Source of the DNA: Hesseltinella vesiculosa
Taxonomy: Eukaryota > Mucoromycota > Mucoromycetes > Mucorales > Cunninghamellaceae
NCBI GenBank assembly: GCA_002104935.1
Contig: MCGT01000005.1
Coordinates: 62,001-126,000 of the forward strand
DNA length: 64,000 nucleotides
Direction of reading: 5' to 3'
The position numbers and the translations under genes were made by a program. Shown piece by piece: positions 10,763-20,329 of this stretch (the stretch's first letter is position 1; each line of letters opens with the position of its first letter). Below the pieces are notes generated by a model, which did no database searches, was not told where the DNA came from, and worked only from the letters and a program-made list of their open reading frames with translations.

Positions 10763-11333
10763 ATGAGCGAAAACGAAAAGACCAAGGAAAACACGGACGA
10801 AAAACCAAAGGAATGGGTTCCTCCATCTGTGCGACACAACATGACCGAGACTGAAAAGCGTCAACGCCAGCTGGATCGCATGTTTGAAAACATTGACAAG
10901 CCTGTCGTCATCCCTGACCGCCCAACGGGGCCCAAGGAACATAAATCAAAAGACTTTGTCCGCAATGTGTCTGGTAAGTGCCATGTCCCAACCATCGGCC
11001 AAAGCTGACTTTTCTTCATGATAGGGTCTAGCGCTGGTGCGGGCAGTGGCGATTTCCATGTCTACCGAGCCATCCGACGACGTGAGTATGCCCGCTTGAA
11101 TTCCATGGCTGCCGCAGAGTACAATGTAAGCAACGGGAGATGATGACTTCATTTAACATGCCTCTCCATTGTAGGAAAAACTGGATCAACAATATGAAGA
11201 GAAAATCGAACGGATGAAGCAAAAAGACGATGACAAGACGGCAAAGAAACGGGCTCGACGCCAAAAACGGAAACAGTCCAAACAGCAAAACGAGCCAGCC
11301 AAAAAGGCAAAAACGGAAGTCAATCCTACTTAG
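10763..11333 (+). CDS. PRKRIP1-like spliceosome-associated protein (DUF1168)
   Basis: Exons 10763-10973, 11025-11125 and 11175-11333 give 156 residues. The signature is the block [20 protein letters not shown] followed by EYARLNSM. This is the hallmark of the PRKRIP1/DUF1168 family; human PRKRIP1 binds U2 snRNP and is seen in catalytic spliceosomes. An N-terminal segment with PVVIPDRP and a strongly basic C-terminus ([19 protein letters not shown]) match the family. The second half is predicted to be one long charged helix. The gene is divergent from SURF6, with about 190 bp between start codons. Function is inferred from the family. Confidence 0.88.
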
Positions 11334-11664
11334 ATCGTGAGAAATCCTCATTCTGTCTTGCAACCTCAATACCACTCTCATCCATCGACGGATATACTAA
11401 TTAAACAGCACATCTACATGTAGCAAAAAAAAAAGGGGGGGGGAGGAAGATTGATGCTTGTACGACAAGCAATAATGAAGAAGGCTAATTTATTCAAGGA
11501 CATAATGAAGACAGGCGCTGGGAAGAAAAATCATACAAGTGGGATGTGTGTGTGTGTGTTTGTGTCTACAGGTTAAGAGGCGTAAAAAAAAAAAAAAAAG
11601 GCTGGGTAGCAAGAGAGAGAAAGATATACATGTACAGAGAGGAAAATATAAATAAAGAGGTGAT
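11334..11664. other. Convergent 3' flanks with short GT repeat
   Basis: This stretch lies between two convergent genes and probably holds both 3' ends. It contains a short (TG)n tract near 11546-11560 and A runs. No gene is seen. Confidence 0.6.
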
Positions 11665-14419
11665 CTACAGTTGGCCCTTGTCCAGTTTATCCATCCAATC
11701 TTCAGGAATGACAGGCACCAATAAACGTTCCTTGACGACATGTTCATGCTTGGCTTTGATGGACGAGACGGAAGACGAGCTGTTGGTGGGGACAGAGAAG
11801 GGTAGCATGAATTTGGAATCACGGGTTTCCATGATGGCCTTGCCATCATCCTCATTGGGGCGCATGGTGGCTGGCTGGTCCAGGCTCTGTTTCGAAGCGT
11901 CGGACAGAGAGGAGGCGGAAGTCTGAGATTGCGTATCCAGGGGCTCGGGTGAGAAGCCTGAGGAGTCGGTTTGCTGCGAATTGGACAGACCCATAAAAGT
12001 GGTGAACATTTGGGACATGCTTTCACGACGGCGGTCGGCAGGTTGGGATTGGGATCGGGCCATGGGCTGGCCCTCCTTGAGGGGGTTGTTGGTGGTGGTG
12101 GTAGCGGATTTCTTGGGCTGGTTCCTGGCCTGGTGATGGCGCACAGTGTCTTCGGCAAGTTGCATGGCATATTTTTCAATTTCCTCGGGCAGGCGGGGTT
12201 CGTTGACTTCATGGCGGTAGTTGACCACACAGCGTTTGACTTGGAGGGCATTGAGCACATCAAAGGCTTTGACGGTGTTGATGAAGCTGACGAGATCGGT
12301 CAGTTGGGTGAGACACTGGAGCAGTTGCAGCAGCTGGGTGGTGGGGGTCAGGTAGGAGGACAGGCTGGCGGGCAGCTCATTGGCTCGGATCCAATCTTCG
12401 ATATGGGACAGGTTCATGCGGATCTGCAAGGCCTTGGAACGGCACAGCATTTTCTTGTTGGTCAAGATCCGGTTGAAAAGCTCGCAGGACAAATAATGAA
12501 AGAATTGGGCCAGGACCTGGATGATGATGGTGGGGTGGACGTCATAGGATTGGAGCACAAACAGGGTCGAGGACAACAGGCTGGTGATGGATTGGGGGGA
12601 AATGGCCATGTTCTGGGGGCGAGCCTTGAGACGAGCGGTGTGTTCCAGCAGCAAGGCATGATTGGAGGTGGCATTGCCGGCTAAAGGGTTGCTGGTGTTG
12701 CGTTTCATGGCGACACCGTTGCCGGGAGGGCTGATCAGGCCCGAGCCGTTGGCGATGGGCAGGCCATTTTCGCCCAAGATGACGGAGCGGCGGTTGTTGC
12801 GGCGGAAAAAGCGTTGCCAGTCGTCGGCAAAGTTGACCTCTTCCATGCCAGGGATCTCGTCGTGCTCCAAGAGGGCTGGGCCGATGATTTTGTTCATGCG
12901 ACGCTCCAGGTCGTTGATCAGGGCGGTGTAAGTCTCGGAGATGAATTCGGACAGGGCCAATTGATGTGTTGCTGTGGCGACAACCAGACCAAGGTCTTTT
13001 TTCAAATAATGGAGGAGTTGAGTCGAGTTGGTGATCCAAAAAGCAAGCACATGGATGTTACGCGTGTTGTGCTAAAAGCGAGAAAAAAAAAGATGAGCAA
13101 CGCTCTTGTTGGTCGGATTTTTTTTCTCAGGCTACCTTGACGGCGGTGGTCATGCGTTCGACGGCACCATCCAAGACTTGATTCAGCAGATCCTGGCTGG
13201 AGAAGTAATGGGCAAAGCGGGAACTGAGAAAGATGACATTGGCGGGTATACAAATTTCTAACTGAGAACGCATTGGGAGCTGGATGTTGGTGATGACAGT
13301 GTCCAAGATATAGCCAAGGTCAGCTTCGTTGAACACAAACATTTGATCGGGCATGCACTTGTCCCATTGGAACTCGTTGCTGAACAGGTTGTCGTCCAGG
13401 GCCTCGGTGTCGTCCTCCCCTTCCAAAGGCTCCTCGGTATCATCGTCCAGGCCATCCATGCTGATTTTCATCACACTTTCGATCAGTCGTTTGCGTCGGT
13501 CGGATTCTTCGGTCAGGAAACTGTCGTAGCCTTCCACTGTCGATTGATAGTAAAAATCGAGGTCGCCAGCATTGGAGGAGGAGGAAGAGAGACTGCCGCC
13601 GTTGCGACCAAAGATGCTGGACGTGGATGAGATACTGTCACGAGGATTGGTGGCCAGGATGTCGACCATTTTCTGGTTATCGGTATGAACAAAGTCGAAG
13701 ACAGTGCGGCCCTTGGATGATTTGGTTTGAGCAGATGCGCCGCTGTCCAGCAGGATCTTGACCAGTTGCTCATGATTGTTGTTGGTGGCCCACATCAATG
13801 CAGACCAGCCGACTAGTAAACAAAAAAAAAAAGTTCATCAAATATATTGAACAATTGCAACGTGGTACATAGACAAAAAAAAAAAAAAAAAAAGACACAC
13901 AGGCCCCTTCTTTTTTTTTTTTTACTTACCAGCATCTTGGCAATCGGTTTTGGCCCCAGCTGCTAATAAAAGACGAGCCACTTCCAATTTGCCAAAGCAA
14001 GAGGCATAAATCAAAGGGGTTGTGCCGTCGTCATCTTTACTGTTGACATCAATGAAATGGCGGTATTGCTCGGATTCGAGCAGCAGCTGAAGTTGAACAA
14101 GGTCACCCGAAGAACAAGCAGACCAAAAGAGTTTGGTGAGTTTGGCTGATTTCATGGATTCATCCAGTTGGTCATTGGTAAGAATGGCTTCCAAGTCTTC
14201 GTCCTGGTCAGAATCCATGGTCTTGTCTGAGCTTGATGACGAGATATCTTGGTTGCCGAGAATGTCGGAGAGTTGCTTGTAGCTATCGGCCAGTCGTTTG
14301 GACATTTCATCATAAGACATGTTTTCATATTGTTTGCGAATGGCTTCATCAGTTTCTTCAAAATGTTCCTTGATGATGCCCAAGTCGCCGGGTTGCTTCA
14401 TAGAGACATGAGAGGTCAT
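11665..14419 (-). CDS. Ankyrin repeat and DIL (dilute) domain protein
   Basis: Exons 14419-13930, 13812-13136 and 13071-11665 join in frame to 857 residues. Residues about 100-200 hold ankyrin repeats (DDDGTTPLIYASCFGKLEVA, then GWSALMWATNNNHEQLVKIL). A Ser/Asp-rich linker follows. The dilute domain spans roughly residues 290-580, with VLAFWITNSTQLLHYLKKD, SYDVHPTIIIQVLAQFFHYL, CELFNRILTNKKMLC and IRMNLSHIEDWIRANEL. DIL is the cargo-binding region of class V myosins. Here it is joined to ankyrin repeats instead of a motor, an arrangement annotated in other fungi. The C-terminal 200 residues are Ser/Gln-rich. A role as a non-motor adaptor in vesicle or cortical transport is inference. It faces the next gene head to head. 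Confidence 0.85.
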
Positions 14420-14935
14420 AGTTCATATAAAAAAAATAAAAATAGAATAGTAATAAAAAAACAATAAAAAGAAATACTAAAGTGGAAAGAGGTGAAAGGG
14501 AAATGACCCAAGTTTAAAACTTATATAAAAAAAAGGGGGAGATGGACAAAGTGGTGTAAACACAAAAGACAAGGAAAAAAGGAGGGGAAAAAGGAACAAG
14601 AGCTTTTTGATTTCTGAAGATGAAAAAAAGGTGTCACAATGCGGGTGCAGAGAACAACGTCAGTCTGTGCCTTGCAAACTAATTTTAACTATGATCTGTT
14701 TACTTGGCGACCCATTGCCATTCGTATCTATACACCCGGACGTTTCTCCTTTATTTCCTGTAGCCAATTTATTCCTTTTTTCTTTGTTTTTTTTTTTTTT
14801 TGGCTGCAAAGAAAAAGGAACGCCTGAGTTTGAAATCATGCACGTTGCACAACAACGCCCGAAAAAGGGAGGCATTCTTTTTTTTGCTGCATCTTTTTTT
14901 CGGTTCTTCGACCATTGAGTATCTTCATCTGAAAA
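14420..14935. promoter_or_regulatory. Divergent promoter between ankyrin-DIL and ankyrin-FYVE genes
   Basis: This 516-bp region separates two divergent start codons and must hold both promoters. It is A-rich on the left, with T runs near 14787 and 14876. I recognise no specific binding motif. Both genes it serves carry ankyrin repeats. Confidence 0.55.
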
Positions 14936-17202
14936 ATGACCACCATTATGGAGTTTTGCACTCCACCTGTACCTGGGGAAACCCATGCTTACTATGGTGA
15001 TGCTCACCATGCTCTCATCAAACTCCCTGCCTTTCTACCCACCCCGGCTGCTCCTGTCATCACCAAACAACATTCCACGCCTGTACCTGTCACGTCCAAA
15101 CCCAAACAACTGTCACCCGACCGAACTCTTCATGACTTGGCTGCAGCCGGCAACGTCATTGTCCTCAAACAGGTCTTGCTCCTCTTACCCGACCCTCTCA
15201 AAGCTGTCAACGATGCTCAATCTACCACCGGCTATACCCCTCTTCATTTCGCCGCCGCTCGAGGTCACTTGGATGTCGTTCAATGTCTACTTGATGATTA
15301 CTCTGTTTCTGTCGATGCAAGAGATAAAGAAGGCGAGGTAAGTCTCTCAGAAAAAAAAAAAAAAAGACCTGACGCCATTCTTTGCCAGACGCCTCTGCAC
15401 AAGGCCGCCTACAATGGCCATTTCTCCACCGTCAAGTACCTTTTGTCCAAAAACGCCAATGTCCATCAGAAGGACAAGGATGGCTGGACTGCTCTGCACA
15501 ATGCCTGTGCTCGTGGTAATTTACATATTGTACGATTGCTGATCAATCAAGGCGCACGCGTCGATGTTCAAAGCAAAGTCGGTCACACTCCTCTCAGTAA
15601 GTAACGCCCGTCCCAACGCAGCCTCACACTCGTTTTTTTTTAATAGTGAACGCGGCCTCCAAAGGATACATTTCCATTGTGGAATATTTACTGGAGGAAG
15701 CTCATGCCAACCCACTGATCAAAAACAACAACGGTGAAGCCGCCTATGATGCCAGTGCTGCCTCGGGCGAAGCCTATATCTGTGAACTCTTGCAAAAATC
15801 AGGCAAACGTTGGTGGCGTGACGAACATGGTCCAGGTACACATGGATATCTATCGGAAATGTTGACTCATTTTTTTTTTCCATTTCAGCGGGATCCTATG
15901 ATGTGATCCAATACCATGTGTCGGTTGTGATCACTCTCCATGAAAACCAACGATCCACCTCCTTGCTTGGTTTATCCCGCCCTCATTTCAACGCCTCCTA
16001 CTTGACAAAACAAGACAATAGCCCATGGTCTTTGCATCCCTCGGGCAAGGCCAGCAGCAAGGAAAACGTCAGTCTACCCCAAGCAACCGACGAACACAGC
16101 GCCAACTGGTGCTGGATGACCGAATGGGAGATCGATCGCCGTGACCCTCGTGTCGAACCAACCTATGGCTGGCAATATGCCCGTTCATTCGATGTGCCCG
16201 AAGATCTTTGGACACCTGTCGCCCCAACCTCTGGGAATGGCTGGGTGCGCCGCCGTCGCTGGGTCCGTGTCATGAATCGTCAAGCCAACTTTGATGGAAA
16301 ACTGGCCATCCCTCAAACCGACTACCTCGCTCGAGCCGAAGATTTGATCTTGACCAATGCCTTCACATCGTCCGACCGCTCCGACATTCAGTCCCGTATC
16401 CAAACCTTGACCAAGGAATTGCGCACGTATGAAGAATCCGTCCAGCTGCTTCGCGCCGGTGTCAAAGGTAACAAAATCCTGGTCGTCTATCTGCTCTATC
16501 TTTTTTTCTCTCTGTTTGTTCCCATCAGATGACTTGAATCAATACCGAAAGGATCGAGCAAACAAGTTGATCAAGTCACACTCGACCCACATCCAACAAC
16601 TCAGCACAGAAATCACCAAACTTGCTCCCAAACTCGCCACGCCCATTTCCTCCGTGCCCTACAACGCCGAGCTTGCCCGGGAACTTGGTTTCAGCACCGA
16701 CCCCCCTCCCGCTGGCAATGGGGGGGATGACGACGACGACACGCCCGAACCTCGCCGCTTCCCTGAATCGTCTCCTTCCAACGGCAATGACTTGGACGCC
16801 AACCCTTGGTCGCGTGAAGCGCTCAGCGACCAAAGCTCATACCCGTCCCGGCCTTTCCACATCGAAGATGACCGGAGCAGTGCCAGCTCCTTATTACAAC
16901 ATATCCACCACTTTGATACCAACCCTTCCACCACCAGACACAGCCGGTCTGTTGTGTGGGAATCTGATGCCGATGTCAAGGACTGCCGCCGTTGCAACAA
17001 GCGCTTTGGCCTGCTCAACCGTCGCCACCACTGCCGTCGTTGCGGTCTCATTGTCTGTGTCAAATGTTCCTCCTCCCGTGCCATCCTCGCGGCCTCGGAA
17101 ATCATCCGAAATCCCAATGAAATGGTGGCTGACCACGTCTTGGAAGCGCAATACCATCGGATATGCGACAAGTGTTATGCCGATCTTGGTATCAATGCTT
17201 AA
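14936..17202 (+). CDS. Ankyrin repeat - dysferlin/Pex24-like - FYVE finger protein
   Basis: Exons 14936-15337, 15389-15596, 15647-15835, 15889-16467 and 16529-17202 give 683 residues. Residues about 60-265 hold ankyrin repeats (GYTPLHFAAARGHLDVVQCL, TPLHKAAYNGHFSTVKYLL, GWTALHNACARGNLHIVRLL). Residues about 275-430 resemble the dysferlin/Pex24-type domain, with ENQR, then WEIDRRDPRVEPTYGWQYAR and a WVRRRRWVRVM strand. A coiled segment (IQTLTKELRTYEESVQLLR) follows. The end is a FYVE zinc finger with CRRCNKRFGLLNRRHHCRRC and CVKCSSSR, then a final CDKC pair. It keeps the basic RRHHCRRCG core that binds PtdIns3P, so endosomal or autophagic membrane targeting is likely. The dysferlin assignment is from motif memory. 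Confidence 0.85.
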
Positions 17203-17426
17203 TGCTACTTGTCCCATGTTTGCATCCGTGGCACTTTTTAACAGAAGAGATTGCCATGGGGCCGCAGTGCAGAATAAAAGAACAACCCCACTTTCGTACT
17301 TTTTATTGCATGTCACCTCTCCCTCGATGTTATCGTTTGTCGTCCATTAGGATGGTTGATCGAAAGCAAGAGGGTTGGCTGCAGACATCACGGTTTCAAC
17401 ACCCGCATCAATTTTTTTTTTGTTTT

Positions 17427-17463
<37 letters not shown>

Positions 17464-17517
17464 GAATAGTCTCCTTTTTTTTTTTCTCCCTTTTGTCCGC
17501 ATCCATTCATCATAACC
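17203..17517. other. Intergenic with 33-nt A run
   Basis: This is the 3' flank of the ankyrin-FYVE gene and the promoter of TAF12. An uninterrupted run of about 33 A at 17429-17461 is the longest homopolymer in the window. A T run lies just downstream, before the TAF12 start. Confidence 0.7.
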
Positions 17518-19033
17518 ATGGCTGCGAATCCCAACCAAGGCAATGCCATGCCTGCTCAACCACAACAGCAAATCCGAATGGTCGTCACACAGTGCCAGCA
17601 TGCGCTCGAGGTTGCCAACAACAACTTGAATGAGACACGCCAGAAACTAGAGCAGCCCAATCTCACCAACGAAGAACGAGACCGCCTTCGTGCCACCGAA
17701 CAAGATCTACAGCAGCGACTAGTCAGCTACCAAATTGTTCTACGCAATCTCTTGAACCCACAGCTTCAACAGCAGCAAGCCCTAGCGCTCATTCGGCGTC
17801 AGCAGCAACTCCAACAACAACAACCCAACCCATCCACACCTGGATCTCCTGCCCAGTTCATGCCTGCCAATGCCATGGCTGCCAATCAAATGCGTAATTC
17901 TGATCCAATGGGCTAGAATACATTCGACTGACCAGATCCCATTTTTTCTAAATCGTCGTAGGTCCAACAGCTTCGCCTGGTGCCAATGCCACCAATGTAT
18001 CGGCTGCTCGTCCCATGATGAATCCTCAAGTGCCTATGAACAATACCAACTTATCCCCCCATATGGCCAACTTGCAGCAACAGCAAGGCATGTACCCAGC
18101 CTTCTCCACCGCCGGCGCCAACCCTGCCATGCAACAGATGCAAGCCATGATGCAAGCCAACGGCTCCCCAAACGTCACTGGCTCGCCATCCAATACCAAC
18201 ACATCCGCCATGAACTTTGCTGCATCCCAGCCTCCCATGACCAATGTCACTAATCTCGCTGCCGTGGCTGCTGCTGCCGCTGCTCAAGCTGCCAACCAAT
18301 CGTCCACGGGCTCACCCGCCGGTATGGTGCCCGCCGCTGCCAACGTCGGTTCCTTCAACATCACCAGCACACCCACCTCCGCTCCCATGCCCAACGTCAA
18401 TGCCTCCACCGGCATGGGCCCTGCCCCTACCACCTCCGCCTCCTCCTCTTCCACCTCCCTCAATCCCGCCCCTTCCAATACCAAGCAAAAGAAAGCCCAG
18501 GCCGCTCAGGCTGCCGCTCAAGCAAACAGTAATCAAGATCTACTGGATGCCGACGGCGTGCCCCGCGTCCTTGCCAAGCGAAAAATCCAAGAACTGGTCG
18601 GCCAGATCGATCCCACCGAGCGCCTGGAGCCTGAAGTCGAAGATGTAAGTTCATTACCTCGCAAAATAAGATAGAAAAAGGAGACACTCAACCCGCTATT
18701 GTTTACGCAAAAAGATCTTGCTGGAGGTTGCCGACGAATTTATTGAATCCGTTACCACATTTGCATGCCGCCTGGCCAAACATCGAAAATCAGATACTTT
18801 GGAAGTGAAGGATTTGCAACTCCATCTTGGTAAGGATAGCGCCTAGTCCTGAAACTGAAAAACTCAACCCGCCCTCTTTCTTAGAACGCAACTGGAACAT
18901 CCGGATCCCTGGCTTTGCCTCGGATGATATTCGCTCGCTGCGAAAAACTGTGATCCCTACCAGCTATCATACCAAAGTCCAGGCCGTCAATCAAGCAAAA
19001 TCCCAACCTCCATCAAGGAAAGACACCTCCTGA
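17518..19033 (+). CDS. TAF12: Transcription initiation factor TFIID/SAGA subunit 12 (histone fold)
   Basis: Exons 17518-17893, 17962-18644, 18715-18829 and 18885-19033 join in frame to 440 residues. The first 330 residues are rich in Gln, Asn, Pro, Met and Ala, with an early helical segment ([20 protein letters not shown]). The C-terminal histone fold runs from [20 protein letters not shown] through [20 protein letters not shown] and [17 protein letters not shown] to [11 protein letters not shown]. These are the hallmark strings of TAF12, the H2B-like partner of TAF4 in TFIID and of Ada1 in SAGA. I place the first donor at 17894 (GTAATT) because this gives the frame RPTASPG and avoids an in-frame TAG. 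The low-complexity half varies greatly between species. Confidence 0.93.
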
Positions 19034-20329
19034 GAACACCACCACTTTTGATTGATTTTAAGACAAAAAAAAAATGCAATAAATCGACCTTTTCCTGCCC
19101 CGTTGCTGCTGACCCTTTTTTTTTCTTCAAGATGATGCGAATGCTAGCCAGATCTTCATCGGTAAGAACCGACCTGTCCGGAAGATCTCTTTTATTCATG
19201 CCTGACTGGTGCTTTTTATTTCGTAATTTGAAGGCCGAAATGACATCCATCTCTTTCTTCTCAGGCAGCCCTAATTGTCATTAATGTCTTCAAGGTTTTT
19301 TGAACAGCACGAAAAGTAGAGGTACTTTGCTTTATATTTTTTTTTACAAGTCTGGCCGCCCGGCAAAAAAAAAATTGTCGACATTAGACTTGGCTTTGAA
19401 TGAGTTTCGAAAAAAAAAAATGGTTCAAGCTTAGCGATGAAGAAAAGTTGGATGGCCATATTCAGTCTCCGCACGGTGCCTGACAAGTGGTGGACTGTGA
19501 AAACTGATGCGATCATCGAGTGCGACATGTTCAAGGTGGATTCGAATTGATTTGGAATTGCAGCCAGGAATCGAAAGGCATTGTGCTGAGGCTGAATATG
19601 CCTGTTCATTTTTGAAAAAAAAAAAAAAAAAAAAAAAAAGGCAAACGCTGGGGAGTAGTTTTGAGTGATTAGATCGATTGCAATTTCAAGCCAACGCGCC
19701 AATATACGAATGATGGTAACGCTGAAAATCAGGTCGATTGGCGAAGGTTGCCCAGCCAACTTTCTGATCAGTTTCGTTTTGACACCTCCGATTCGTCAGC
19801 TAAAAAATACGAGAAATCGGTCATTTTTCGCCATTGAGTGGAAAAAAAACATCAGCCCGGCCCACCAGCCAACTTGCTGTCCCAAGCCAAAATTCAATTT
19901 CCGCCGCTCCAGCCCGACGCCAAACATGTTCATCTCGGCAAACAGCTGGGGAGCCAGTTCTTGCGATGCTTCATGCTTGGCAGCCCGTTGCCTACTAGGC
20001 TTATGCCTGTCAACGGCATGTCCCATCATGATGTGTGCTAAACTCGAGCCAGATTGGTCGAAGGTACAATAATCGCCTGGGGCTCATTTTATGCGATCCC
20101 AGCTAACAAGAGTCATACTTTGGCTTTTTCTTGAACAAAAAAAAAGGCGTTCCAGTTATCTGGGCTGTCACACCCAATAAAAAAAAATCATAGCACCCCT
20201 GCTTGGCTGATGTTCAGATTGTTCACGCCAGGCTACTGCCATTTTCTGTAATTAAAAAAGCCCACCCTTTTAATTCAATTTTTTTTTCCCACCCCGTTTT
20301 TTTTTGTATGTTTTAATTGATTACTCTCC
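19034..20329. other. Gene-free region with dispersed repeat copies
   Basis: This 1.3-kb region has no convincing gene. 19370-19960 contains copies of the dispersed repeat described below. The last 250 bp carry T runs and probably the promoter of the next gene. I looked for an upstream exon with a zinc-cluster cysteine pattern for the next gene and found none. Confidence 0.65.
19480..19960 (-). repeat. Dispersed repeat copy R1
   Basis: Read on the minus strand, this segment shares ordered blocks with R4 (51470-51870). They are a block with ATTTTTCG and TTTAGCTG then AATCGGAGGTGTCAAAAC; next GTTGGCTGGGCAACCTT; next ACCTGATTTT; then ACTCAAAAC; then a T run followed by CAAAAATGAA and CATATTCAGCC. 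The copies are clearly diverged. A further plus-strand copy of the end block lies directly to the left at 19430-19492. Confidence 0.6.

Noticed and set aside
17894..17961. GC-AG intron or early stop in TAF12
   Set aside because: The exon could be read to an in-frame TAG at 17914, but a normal GTAATT donor at 17894 joins in frame to the second exon and gives the full TAF12.
19271..19759. 162-codon minus-strand frame
   Set aside because: It overlaps the dispersed repeat R1 and translates poly-A/T runs into Phe and Lys stretches; no protein motif.
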